Below, one piece after another: positions 13,101 through 24,288 of a stretch of DNA of 64,000 nucleotides. The notes beneath the pieces were generated by a model. The model was not told where the DNA came from. It did no database searches and was given only the letters and a program-made list of their open reading frames with translations. Made by a program: the position numbers and the translations under genes. Source of the DNA: Alligator mississippiensis (lineage: Eukaryota > Chordata > Crocodylia > Alligatoridae); contig NC_081827.1 in assembly GCF_030867095.1 (NCBI RefSeq), forward strand, positions 211,043,310 through 211,107,309, in the 5' to 3' direction. Position 1 is the first letter of the stretch. Each line of letters opens with the position of its first letter.

Positions 13101-14107
13101 GGAAAAATTGAAATGGTGGCATTCCTATTGATCACTTTGCATTGGTATGAGCAGAGGAATGGAAATTCAGACCCTTAGTACCATGTACAGTTCTTTTGGT
13201 AGCTTCATCCTCTGGTAGAGATGCAACTGCATACTAGATATTAATACAAAAAGGACCAAATCCTGAATTAATTAATCATTTTTTTTACCCTGACCTTACA
13301 ACCTTTACTACAAGGAAAAACAGTAGCCTTCAGTAAAAATGATATCAAGAGAGGAAGAGAAAGGGGTTGGGGAAAGCTTTTATAACATGGATTTATGTTG
13401 CTTTCATAACTAAGCTGCTTTCTATCTGAAGTCACATTTCTAATGTGTGTAATTCTGCATGACTGTTGTGTTCCTGCAGATGTTCTAGCATACCACAAGC
13501 AGCTGCATTTGCCATGGGCTTATTTAAGTAGCTGGATACTTTATGTGTGTTCTCTCTATTCTACATTCACACAAAACCATTGAGGGGAAGTAATCGCTGA
13601 CATCTTTTCTTGCCTGCTGGCTTGTTTTTTGTGCTTCTTTAAAATGTTTGAGCATTAAAAAACAAAATGTTTGAAATGAAATATTTTGGACCCAATCCTA
13701 TGATGTCTGCACTCAGAGTTCTACTGCCCCTCCTAGGCAGGCTGCCTGTCAAACATTTTTAGGACTGGCCTCTTTTAATGCCTAATTTCACACATAATTT
13801 TAATATTCCAGGTAAGTGAAAAAGAGAAAAAAAAATAATGTCCTCAATCTTGTGGGCTCCTCAACATTCTGGTTCTTCCAAATGCTAACATCTGCTTAGG
13901 GTCCTGAGTGCTTTCCACTCTCATTGACAGCAGTGGGAATTGAGAAAACCTAGTTTGCAAAATTAGAACCAAAAGCCATTGCTACCTCCACTATTTTCAA
14001 GTCTTCTGGCTTTTTCCAATGCTTCCATTCCCTTGCTGCTTGCTGAATCATGTTCAGCCCAGGTCTAGCTGTTAACACAGAGTTTTTGTTCCTCTGAAAT
14101 ACTGCAG
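10171..14107. other. Dynein intron containing the 11.53-12.60 kb element
   Basis: No exon homology or RNA gene seen outside the element. Confidence 0.55.
11530..12596. mobile_element. Probable 1.05 kb non-autonomous DNA element
   Basis: Its ends are inverted relatives: TGAACTGGTTTGAAACTGG near 11588 against the reverse complement of 12531-12575 (AGAAATTGGTTTAAACTTG). The interior is GC-richer than its surroundings and codes for nothing recognisable. It resembles a repeat I associate with crocodilians, a recollection that was not checked. Confidence 0.5.
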
Positions 14108-14248
14108 GTTTTGGAAGCAAAAGTCAACCAAGTAAAGATCAATGAGACTTGTGAGCATTATTGCCCAGTAGCAGCCAGAGCTTCCTTGCTCTACTTCCTC
14201 ATGGATGAGCTGAATAAAATCAATCCAATGTATCAGTTCTCACTCAAG
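14108..14248 (+). pseudogene. DNAH11-like: Dynein exon before AAA6, open frame
   Basis: The frame is VLEAKVNQVKINETCEHYCP then VAARASLLYFLMDELNKINP and MYQFSLK: 141 nt, 47 codons, no lesion. It matches KINEARE.YRP.AARASLLYF, which is invariant in this dynein group. Acceptor CTGCAG, donor GTTACT. The next intron is only 93 bp and happens to be open in frame. Confidence 0.9.
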
Positions 14249-14341
14249 GTTACTATTCAGGAAGAGATCAATATGTTTGTGTGCTGCTGTTTTAATCTAG
14301 TGTTACTATTGGCTTATACGCTTGTCTCCCTCCTGTTGCAG

Positions 14342-14512
14342 GCTTTTAATATTGTATTTCACAAAGCAGTTCAGCAGGCAGAACCCTCTGACAATGTGAA
14401 GGAGAGGGTAAACAACCTGATCGACTGTGTAACATACTCCACTTTCATTTACATCAGTCGTGGTCTGTTTGAAAGAGACAAGCTTACTTTCACAGCCTGG
14501 TTAGCTTTCCAG
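14342..14512 (+). pseudogene. DNAH11-like: Dynein exon, AAA6 start, open frame
   Basis: The frame is AFNIVFHKAVQQAEPSDNVK then ERVNNLIDCVTYSTFIYISR and GLFERDKLTFTAWLAFQ: 171 nt, 57 codons, donor GTACAG. GLFE.DKLTF is the family signature. It shares some positions with DNAH9/17 (KERV.NLID, RGLFERDKL) and some with DNAH11 (AFN.VFH, TF.Y). Confidence 0.9.
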
Positions 14513-14696
14513 GTACAGCATGTATCATCCTGAAAAGCATTTGTGTGTGTGTATGTGTACATGCTCAGTCACCATCCTTTCCTCCCTCCTCCCCCCAGAT
14601 ATATTTTTAAATCGCTGGTTAGAGGAGGTAGTGTTGACCTTATGATTTGCCTTCCCCCAATCTTCTGTGAGCTGCCCTTGAGATGTATCCAGGCCT

Positions 14697-15400
14697 AGTT
14701 ACACATTAAACTTAGCATATGTAATTACACTTACACTGATAGCATCTGAGCATTCAAGCAGTAAAGCACATGCTAAGTGCCATCTGAGTGCAGTAAAGTT
14801 AAGCCTTTTCCAGGGAGGAGTATCTCCAGATCATATTACCTAACACGTGTTGCGCTAATGTTGGAATGCTGCATGGAGGTAATATGATCAGGACACTCCA
14901 GTGAAGTTGGGGGAGGAGAGGGGGAGGGAACCCAACAAAGCAGCTCCCAGTCTCCTTATCACACTGAAACTTTGAACTGCAAGGCTGGGGGAGCCTAACA
15001 ATCATCCCCCCACCACACCAAAGCCTTGATAGTTCAAGGCTCTTGTGCCGTGTGGGGACTGGGAGTGACATTGGCATACTACAGGAGCTGGTCTTAGCCC
15101 CCACAGGAGAACCAGCTCTGGGGCAGTACAGGAGCTGGGACCAACTCCCATGCCATGCAGGCATTGCTCCCAGTCCCCACACCACAGCAGAAGGTATAAT
15201 CCAGGGCTAAAAAAAATATAAAAGCAGATAAAAAATCAGCTTGATTTTAGCCTTGGGGACACACCAGAGCCAGCTCAAGACTCTGATATCTATATTTAGA
15301 TTGTAGTTGGCATTAACATATGACTGCTCAGAAAACTTTCTAAGTCATGTTAATGCTGACTACAATCCAAATATAACACGTGCTAAGTGTAATGTTCAAC
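14697..15400. mobile_element. DNA element with about 25 bp terminal inverted repeats
   Basis: GTTACACATTAAACTTAGCA at the left end pairs with GTTGAACATTACACTTAGCA on the other strand at the right end. Within it, 15291-15323 and 15341-15375 form a second hairpin (TATATTTAGATTGTAG and its partner). No protein is encoded. Confidence 0.55.
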
Positions 15401-18400
15401 AAGACCCTCCTCCCTTCCCAGTGGGGGAGGGAAAAATTGGGCTGCGATCAAACCCTGGGAGCCAGGCTTATTTTAAAATATATACTGAGCCCCTATGGCA
15501 ATTATGCGTTAACCCAAAGTGAGAAGAGAGGGAAAGGCACTGTGTAACAATCTCTAATTAATTATACAGCACTTTAAAAAATATGTTTAACTTATAGATA
15601 TATACACACACACATACATACATACAAAAAGTCGTGTTTTCTCTGAGGATGTTTTTATTCACCACCCTTCTTCTTGGTTCAGAGTTGACAGCAGGCCGCA
15701 TGCCTAGCACCCTTTCCACAAGCTCCAAGTTCCCTTTAAACAATAAAATGGGTACAGAAGAAAGGAGTCCAGGATTTTCTGGAGTGTGAGCTGCCAGATC
15801 CTGGAGTGATCAGGTCACTTTAGGAAAGGAGTTAATTTGGCTTTTTCTCCTGTGTTGTGGAGAGGAAAGCTAAACCCATATAGCAATGGGGAAGGAGGGC
15901 ATTAGAAGCTGCTATTCAGAAGCTAAAATATGGTGGTGGTTTAGCATGAGTGATGTTCAGGTGGTCTGAACATCATTCACACTAAATCAGTCTTTCAGGT
16001 GGTCCCCAATTTCTTCCAGGTCCTTTGTGGGTCACCTTTAATCTCACACATTGGGAGATACATTAGGGTTTTATTTAGCAAGGTGCAGAGTATGTTCTAG
16101 TTTCTGTAAAAGGCAGTGTAAGTTTAGTATGGTCAAGCACCTTGTAAGACTGATCTCTGCATTTGTTTGTTATGTTGCTAATTGAAGTGCAAAAGCAATG
16201 TGTACTCCTGGCTTGTATGGAAAACAGCATTTATTATCTCAGAACGAACTGAAGCAGAACCAAATTTCATTGTCAGAAATGCCAACTGCTAGAACAGATC
16301 TAGTGTTAAAACATGGCTGTCTATTGGGAGTTCCTTTGGATCATTTGATCAAATTAAGCTCCTAAAATGTGCTTCAAAATGTCATCCTGGTGTAGGATAA
16401 AAGGGAATAGAATGGGACAAGGAAATTAATGGAAATTTGGGAAAATGAAATGTTGTCTCACATGTTTTGACAATGTAGAGCTCAGTAGGCTTCACAGACA
16501 GATTGGTTTCAAACTTTTGCCTATACGCTATTTTACTTGAATAAAATAATCTAGTTGAAGTCAAACATGGCTTTCTTGAGTTCTGCATTCAATGCCATAG
16601 CCAGCCCAATTTTTAAGTATTTTTCTAGCTGTGCATGATGGACTTACCATAGTGCAAGCTAGTTTTACTGTAGGGGCATGCAGCTTCTGTATTTCCCATT
16701 CTATTTTGTCCACCCTTCTCCCTGCTCTGTTCGTCCATTGGGAAAAGAGCAAGTATCTGATGAAGTAGACATTCCTTAGTCATATAGGAGCTGCTTTATT
16801 TGGTAAAGGGGTCAGCAGAAAAAGATACTGGGAGGAGGGTGAGGCACTGAAGAGAGATGGGCAGAGTGATCATGGTTATAGAGAGAGAGGGATGGGGAGG
16901 GGCCAAAAATAAGAGTAACGAATGAGGCAGGGGTCAGAAAACTAAGAAGGCTGAAGTCAGTAAGTAAAATTGATGCCATCTGTCCCAGTAGATCTTTGTC
17001 ATGTCTGCTTATCTGGGTTACAAAATGCATTTTACTCCTTTTTTTCTTTTTACCACTGCTTCACAAAGACCTCCAACAAAGCTTCATTCTAGCTTGCAGA
17101 TCCTCAACAGAATCATCATGTTTGTTTCAAACACAAAACAAAATCGAACCCTAAGTGATACTTGGTGCCACACTCCATTATAGCCAATGAGGTGGCACTA
17201 GGTATAACCAAGGTTGTAAACAGCCATTGTCCTTGGAGTGGGATCAGCTGTATCAGGACATGTCCCAGCACAGATGATCTGCTACACTGAATAACACAAA
17301 GTTATCTATAGTTCTGAGTCAGGGTGTGGCAGCATGATACATGTGCGCCAGGAATCCTGGGCAGGTGCTGCCAGGGCTTCAAGGATCCATTCCTGCAGGG
17401 CAATTGCCACGAGTCACAGGATTGGGCCCCTGGAGCCCTGGGAGTGCCTGCTCTGGACAGGTGGAGAATGCAGGCAGCTCCAAGCTGCCTGCACTCCACA
17501 ACCATAAGGCAAGCAGATGTTCACTGAAAAAAGCAGGAGATATTTATATTATCTATTGTCATGGCCACAGTTTTGGACATTTGTGGTGGGATATGGGGTA
17601 TGAATATTTATTAGCCTTGGACTTTGTGCCACCATGAAAATGTTTATGGTGGCACAAAGATGATGTCAGTTTCCAACCTGAGAAACATTCCCAATAACAA
17701 GATTGGAATAAGGAAACCAGCTTGACTTTCAGATCTTCAGTTGAGTTCCCTGTGCTTGGTTCTTTTAAGCTGAACCAATTGTAGCTGGAGTCATTGACTG
17801 AGATATACATGTAACATTTTTACAGAATTGGTTTTTGGAATAGTCTTGCTTTAATACTAGCAAACGACATGCAGATTTTTGTACCATTGCAAGGTGACCT
17901 TGCATCACAATACATACCTGTTAGGTAACAACATGTTCTAATGTAGCATCTTGATACTACAGCATCAAACAATACTATTTTGTTACATGAATGCAGGCTA
18001 GGCTGTATAAGCTGAACACCAATGCTCTCATTTGGGTTTCCTAAATCTTTCTAACCCCAGAAGCCCAATATTTTCTTAATCTAGCCATATTCTGTACCTT
18101 TGAACATATGGTCTTCTACCAGAGAGAAGGATAATTCTAAGCAATTACAGCACTTGTCTGTCTCCATTTTATCTATAAATCTTTGGAGGTGCAAACAAAA
18201 TACATTGGATGGGAGAGACTGCTAATGCTGATGGGTGCTTTAGATCACTTGATAATCTTTTTCCTCAGCTAGCTATTACTGAATAGAAATCAAATACATG
18301 CATGTTAGGGCTAGGAACAGATGGCACTTCTGTTCTGTGAGGAAGAAATGGGGGCAAAGGGGCAGCAAAGTTGAAAAAACACTCCCTCCGTGGCTTACCA

Positions 18401-18525
18401 GGATTCATTGTGTTGCCCTCCTGTTACAGTTGGCTGTGACTCTTTATTGTCATAAAAAGATGTCAGAAGTTAGAGAGAGACAGACGATAACCTTAAATCC
18501 TTTAGTGCATTTTACCAGGTTGCTC

Positions 18526-18544
18526 AAAAAAAAAAAAAAAAAAA
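18526..18544. repeat. A19 homopolymer
   Basis: A run of 19 A within a dynein intron. No retroposon body was recognised upstream. Confidence 0.9.
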
Positions 18545-19972
18545 GCTGGCTGAGAGAGAGTTGGAAAATGTCAGTGAGGCATTACACAAAGAGCTCGACA
18601 CATTTGTTGACCTCTTTCCCCCCTTTAAGATGGATTTAGCTGTAGTCATCATAATGCTGTGGGTGCTTTCTTAAAAATAATTTAGATGCTATTGTCTGTC
18701 TGCCACTTGGAAAATGTAGCCGTTTCAATAAGCCCCTGCTGAAACTGAAAAAAGAGGGTTTTTGAAATGCCTCAAAAATCCATCCAAATTTTAGTGCATA
18801 TCTCAGCCACTGAACTACTCCTTATTTCTGCCTCTGAAACTCTTCGCTTGATTTTTTTAGACACATTCTTTAATTCGGGGGGGAGAGGAGAAGCGGGGAG
18901 GGTTGTTCTTTTTCTTCCTATCCCCCATTTTACAAATGGCATATGCAGTGGTAGATTTGAGGACTGAGAGGACCATTTTTTTTTTTTAACTGACTAATTT
19001 GCACACAAGAAATAAAACCCTTGTAAGGTGGTCCCCAGGGTATCTTCCCCATGAACACCTTTTGAAGCTACATGTAATCTGGTGTGTTTCAAAGGCAAAA
19101 CATTTCCTATTCTAAAGTATATTCATGAGCCAGGGTTGGTTTACCAGTTCCTAGAGAATAATGAATTCCACTAGGGGCAGGGAATCCTCCCCTCCCCTCT
19201 CAACATTCCCATTCCATTTCAAAAGGGGCAAATGCAGTCAACCTTATTTTTGTTCAGTTTTCTGGCTGGTTACTTTGCAATGACTACTAATAACTAGCTG
19301 GGCAAGTTTACTAAGTAAATACCATTGTTGGCATATGACATGCTTCCATGAGACAATAAATGGTAGTTTTGTGCTTTCTTTTAATTTTCATGCAACAGTT
19401 GCTTAAAGTTGACAATGAGTTAATCTTAATGGTTCATATTCAACTTTAATAACCCTCCAAAAATGTAGTTAGGTATTTATGCTGCTTTGATCTGGAACTT
19501 TAACATGATGTTCCAATACTATCTGGTTTTGACTGACAGAAACATCTATAAGAATACACTTTTTGCCACATTTTCATTTTTCTACATCTGGTATCATGTG
19601 CAAAAGAAACATAGATGAAGTAAAAAATCTAGCAGGAAAAGTTAAATATTTTGAATCTGAGAAAAGTTTTATGTTTAGAATCGGATTAAAAAATTAAGGG
19701 AAGGTTCAAGTTGATATCAGTTCAATTTAAATAGGTTAGTATGCATTTTGTTCACTTTTCAATTGTGAGTTGAGTTGCCTGTAATAAAAAATATTTTTGT
19801 AAAAAAGTTGCATATATTTTGATGCCAAAAGTCTAAATTTTGTAATTATAAAAAACTTCTAGACCTGTGGATTTGGCCATGAATAAGCTCCTAAAGCCTC
19901 CCAAAACTTAAATAGTTATAGGCAATATAAAGAGATTTGTTCAGTTAATTATGTAGTTGTTTTGTCTTGCAG

Positions 19973-20094
19973 CTTTTACTTATGAATAAAGAATTTGATC
20001 CTCAAGAATATACTATTTTAAAAGACAATTTTTTGCAAATACTTTGGAGTTTTCTGCTGTTCAGAATGTATAGCGCTACAGTCAAATGTGAAAG
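19973..20094 (+). pseudogene. DNAH11-like: Dynein exon remnant, AAA6, strongly decayed
   Basis: After CTTGCAG the frame reads LLLMNKEFDPQE, matching ILLMN.E..PLELDFLLR. The rest does not align clearly. The length is 122 nt where the family exon is 123, so there is a net loss of one base. The following intron is only 34 bp. Confidence 0.6.
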
Positions 20095-20128
20095 GTGTGT
20101 GTATATATGGTTTTTTTTCCATCTTTAG

Positions 20129-20320
20129 ACAATGAGTTTTATGGATGAATTACATGGCTTGGATAGAGATAGTGAAGGCTCCCCAAAATGATGGAAAAAA
20201 GTGGTAGACTCAGAATGCCCAGAGAAAAAGAAATTTCCACAAGAATAGAAAGCAAAAAGTTCCCTCCAGAAGCTAATAATGATGTGAACCATGAAAGATC
20301 AGATAACTTATGCTGTCAGG
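20129..20320 (+). pseudogene. DNAH11-like: Dynein exon remnant, AAA6, three in-frame stops
   Basis: The frame gives TMSFMDELHGLDRDSEGSPK, stop, WKKVVDSECPEKKKFPQE, stop, KAKSSLQKLIMM, stop, then ITYAVR. The stops are TGA 20189-20191, TAG 20246-20248 and TGA 20285-20287. They stand where the family has an R or Q before WKK, the W of QEWK, and the R of the LRAMRPDRMTYA block. All three are single-base changes from normal codons. One codon is also missing. Confidence 0.9.
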
Positions 20321-20504
20321 GTGGATTATTTGCCTTAACACTTTGAAGGACAGATTTTACCTCTGAGTGATTCTTACACATGCTCTGTTTGGATTGCTGC
20401 TAACTATAAGTCATAATAAAAATTACATAACAGATGTATTGTTTTTATCAATCTGAAATGTTAATTTCCCTGATAATTTATAATCTATCACTCCTACTTT
20501 ATAG

Positions 20505-20650
20505 GAACTTTGTGGAAGAAACTTGGAACACAGTATGTAGAGAGGTATAGTATATAATTCATTAAATCCTTTCAAGAAGCAGTCCTGCTTCCCTAATATT
20601 TTTCTTTTTACCTCCAGGAGTTGACCCACTGAAAGATGTAGAATCATTAG
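20505..20650 (+). pseudogene. DNAH11-like: Dynein exon remnant, AAA6, two frameshifts and a stop
   Basis: It reads NFVEE, then (-2) KLGTQYVERYSI, stop TAA at 20555-20557, FIKSFQE, then (-1) [20 protein letters not shown] and VESLG, ending at GTAAGT. The family sequence is NFVEEKLG.KYVE...[24 protein letters not shown]. The length of 146 nt equals the expected 149 minus the two losses. Confidence 0.85.
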
Positions 20651-21600
20651 GTAAGTCCAGACCTGACATATTTGTTAAAATTACACCGAAAGGGAATGCT
20701 TATAAGCTAACACACTTGCTGCTGAAGAGCAGAACTCCTATTGAATTATTATATTAACATTAATACCAGAAGAATTCCTCCTAATTAATGCCATTACAAT
20801 TGATGCCTCCAGAGAAATAAAAGTGGGATTTCAACTATTGTTGAATTCTGTCACATGTGAATGCATAAAAAAATAAATTTGGAATATATACTCTATTATG
20901 AAACTTGTAGTTCTTGACACACTCACCTTACAAGGTATTTGTATAATGAACTTAGTAAACCAAGTGAGTCAGGAAGTATAAGTTTCATAAAGGAGTATGT
21001 ATTCCGGTTCTTTTTTAGTGCATTAACATGTCAGAATGTAAGCTAAGTGGTGAAATGAGCTTCGCTTCTCACTTACAGCAATGCAAGTCAACAGTTTCAC
21101 ATTGTTATAACTAAGAAACAATATGACCCAATTACTTTGATGAGAGTTGGATGTACTAAACTCAGTTTATCTATCCTCTTAACAAAACCCTCCACAGTTT
21201 CAATGGAATTACTTCTGGTTAACCCCTTGCACTGCATGCAAGATAGTATACATCTCAGCCAGTATACATTGTTTATGTCAGAATTGGCTTTTATATTTTC
21301 CTTAGATTAATTTACCTTACACTATGAGCAAATGCATTTTGGTGCATGTTTACATGTATGATGAAGTTGTGGTTCTGCTGCTTATTTTATCTGCAAATGT
21401 TACTAATACATTATATCTAACACAAAAGCAATAGATCGCACTAATCAATAAGGTATAATAATATCTCATATTTTGGAGGGATTTGTTTGATTGGTGACTC
21501 CTATGATGTGTGCAATTAAAGTGCCGCATGTAGAACACATACATGTTAGAACACTTACCAGTATTTGGCTTGAAGTGTTACAGTATATTGTTCTGTTTAG

Positions 21601-21727
21601 GGTACAAGCTTGGATTTACCATTGACTCAGGAAACTTTACAATGTATCTCTGGGTCAAGGACAGGAAGCCGTAGCAGAAATAACTATGGAGAAAGCATCA
21701 AAAGAAGGCCGTTGGGTTATACTTCAA
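21601..21727 (+). pseudogene. DNAH11-like: Dynein exon remnant, AAA6, -1 frameshift
   Basis: It starts as [13 protein letters not shown]. One base is lost near 21642, after which another frame continues as [20 protein letters not shown] then GRWVILQ, donor GTAAGT. The unshifted frame reaches TAG soon after. EKASK before the WVILQ motif is DNAH11-like. Confidence 0.85.
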
Positions 21728-22249
21728 GTAAGTCAAAGCTCTTCATTACATCACTGCTGCATTGCAGTGTTAAAAACTGAAGTATTTGAAAATAATGCTT
21801 GTCTAGATAAAGCAGTTTTAAGTCATGATTAAAAATGTCCTTTGTCTTGGGTAGAAGAGAAGTGCATAACTTCATAGTAAGATATTGTATCATTGAATAT
21901 CACATAAAATATGAATTGCAACTACTCTGTGCGGTTGGGAGTTGACTATAGTATTTTCCCAAACACATGCTATCTGATTTACTAATTTATTATCCATTAA
22001 AAAAAATCCTTTAGTAAATGAATGTGTAGCAAAAAGAATTGTTACTTTGTATAATCAGATGAATAGATACAAACAGGGAAGATTGCTGTCATTATGCAGC
22101 ATATTGTACTAAACAGATGCACATGATTTTTTTCAAATATTGTGCAGTATTAAACTGCTTACTTATATCTGGGTTTTGCCTGTATCAATAAAATGTTTCA
22201 TATTTCAAATCAATAGCTCACTGGGAAGCCTATTTTTCCTTCCCTCCAG

Positions 22250-22477
22250 AATATTCATCTTGTAGCAAAGTGGCTTGATACATTAGAAAAATTACTGGAG
22301 AAATGCAATGAAGGAAGTCACCCAGACTATCGGGCTTTTATGAGTGCTGAACCTGCCCCTACTCCTAAAGAACATCTCATTCCACAAGGGATTTTGGAAA
22401 ACTCTATTAAAATAACCAATGAGCCACCAACTGGAATGCTGGCTAATCTTCATGCTGCACTGGATAATTTTGACCAG
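22250..22477 (+). pseudogene. DNAH11-like: Dynein exon, AAA6, open frame with GC donor
   Basis: 228 nt, 76 codons without a lesion: [20 protein letters not shown], then [40 protein letters not shown] and [29 protein letters not shown] is a dynein hallmark, and [10 protein letters not shown] is DNAH11-like. The donor is GCAAGT, a GC-AG intron. Confidence 0.92.
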
Positions 22478-23608
22478 GCAAGTAAAACATTGCAGTAGTA
22501 ATAAAATACAAAATTAGGATTGTTAAACTTATTGCTTTAAAGCCATTTTTAATGGCCAAGTCACTAGTGGCTACAGCAGGATATGAGAAAGTAAAACAGA
22601 ATATGTTTTTATTTTGCAAAGATTCACAAAATATCCAACTGTGATGTAAACTGTATCTCAAGCACAAAAAGAACATCAAACACGAATTAAGTTCTAATTC
22701 TAAAGCATCAGATATAGCTTCGGGTTAAATGCATGCCTGTGTTCACTAAGGATTTGCAGTCATTGAAGGTAAATGGTGTAGTAGAGAATTAAGATTTCTT
22801 TTATTTTGGTTTATTTAGTTTAGTTTGCGTTTTCTTGCAATGTGAGAACATGGATTTTTTTCCTCAGGACACTGGAATATTTTATGTGTTGACTACATTG
22901 TGTACTCAGACCCTCAGCTACTATAAATCAATGAACATTTTTTAAATCAAAGGAGCAATGTCAATTAATATCTGCCAAGGATCTTGTTCAAAATGTTTTG
23001 GTCATATATAATATGAAACATCCCTTTGGCTGCTAGGTTATCATATTTTTCTCTCTACTTTTTACCTTGTTATTATCAATATGTTTCAGTGAAAATATTT
23101 TTTCTTAAAGGTATGTATTAGATGCCTATAAATATAGATAGTTAATAACTGTCAGATATGGTACACAGCAGTCATAGAAATTGATTAGCTCTTTAATAAG
23201 AGTAATCACATTAAAGAAAGACCATCAACTTTGATTTTTTTTTTTTAATTGAACAGTAGCAAAAAATCTATTTTTGGTAGTTAGTGTTTTAGGTTCTATG
23301 TTCTGACATTTTCTCTTATTTTTACTAAAAATTGCAAAGGTTTTTCTTATTGTCTATTGATATTCATAGTAGTCTTTTTAAGCAACAAAAATGGCTAGCT
23401 GACTCTACAGATGAAAAAAAGATACAGTAACTGCTAACAAATTCCCAAGTAAACATACTGGCAAATATTATGAAAATATTTTCATCACTACTTCTGCCAG
23501 TCCTTTTCAGTGTTACTGATAACTCTCGGAGGTGCAGTCTTCTTACAGAAGTGCGATTTTCAAATTGACAGTGTCTCTTTAACAATTCCAATCTCTCTAA
23601 TCTTTCAG

Positions 23609-23788
23609 AAGATTCTTCATCAGAGCACCCGAGAACAAGAATTCAAGACTATTCTGTTTTCACGTTGCTATGTGGCTGAACAGCAAAAATTTGGATCTTA
23701 GGGCTGGAACAGAAAGTACCCATTTAGCAATCGGGACCTCACAATTTCTGTCAGTGTTCTCTACAACGACCTAGAAGCAAACTCTCAA
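23609..23788 (+). pseudogene. DNAH11-like: Dynein exon remnant, AAA6 end, in-frame deletion and stop
   Basis: It reads KILHQSTREQEFKTILFSRC, then YVAEQQKFGS, stop, [20 protein letters not shown] and [12 protein letters not shown] at 23699-23701 replaces the Q of FGPQGWNR. The family CYFHA.VAERRKFG has lost four residues here (12 bp), so the exon is 180 nt instead of 192. Donor GTATTT. Confidence 0.88.
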
Positions 23789-24166
23789 GTATTTTTGCAT
23801 TTCTTTAAACCCATTTCAGGAGGCATGTGCCTACTTTGATAATCCTTTGATAAATGTGCTGTACCTAATCCCGTTGTTTCTTATGTGTGCAACACTGAGC
23901 CTGTATTTGTAATACAAATTTTAAAGATGATTAACACATTCTGTGAAGGGTGACTTTGTGTGACCTCTCTAGTGTGACATATAGAATGTTGGAAATTTTC
24001 TGCCCCATCAACTGTTCTGAACCTGACTGGCAGACAGATTTGAAACCTTCTTCACTGAGGATAACAAGCCCTGTATACTAACTAGCCTCCGCTATTTGGA
24101 TACATAATTATTTCGTTTCTTTTAGAGTTAAATCTTGCATTAAAAAAAATACCTTTCATGTTTTAG

Positions 24167-24288
24167 GTACCCTGGGAAGATCTCTGTTACTTGTTTGGTG
24201 AAATTATGTATGGTGGTCATAGTATACAACTGGGATAGAAGAGTTTGTCACACATAGGTGGAAGAGTATATGCAACCGGTTCACTCAG
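24167..24288 (+). pseudogene. DNAH11-like: Dynein exon remnant, C-terminal domain, -2 frameshift and stop
   Basis: VPWEDLCYLFGEIMYGGH is followed by ten bases where twelve are expected (HITDDWDR). The other frame then continues WDRRVCHT, stop, VEEYMQPVHS. TAG at 24255-24257 replaces the tyrosine of the family's TYLEE. Donor GTAATA. Confidence 0.86.

Larger units (their letters stand above)
14513..19972. other. 5.5 kb dynein intron with several repeats
   Basis: It holds the element at 14697-15400, an (ACAT/AC) tract at 15601-15628, a 14 bp-arm hairpin at 17622-17659 and the A19 run. No coding exon recognised. Confidence 0.55.

Noticed and set aside
14111-14533. Single 140-codon gene
   Set aside because: It is two dynein exons read through a 93 bp intron that happens to be open; both exon ends have GT-AG signals.
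18526-18544. A19 run as the tail of a processed pseudogene
   Set aside because: No spliced-gene homology upstream and no flanking direct repeat seen.
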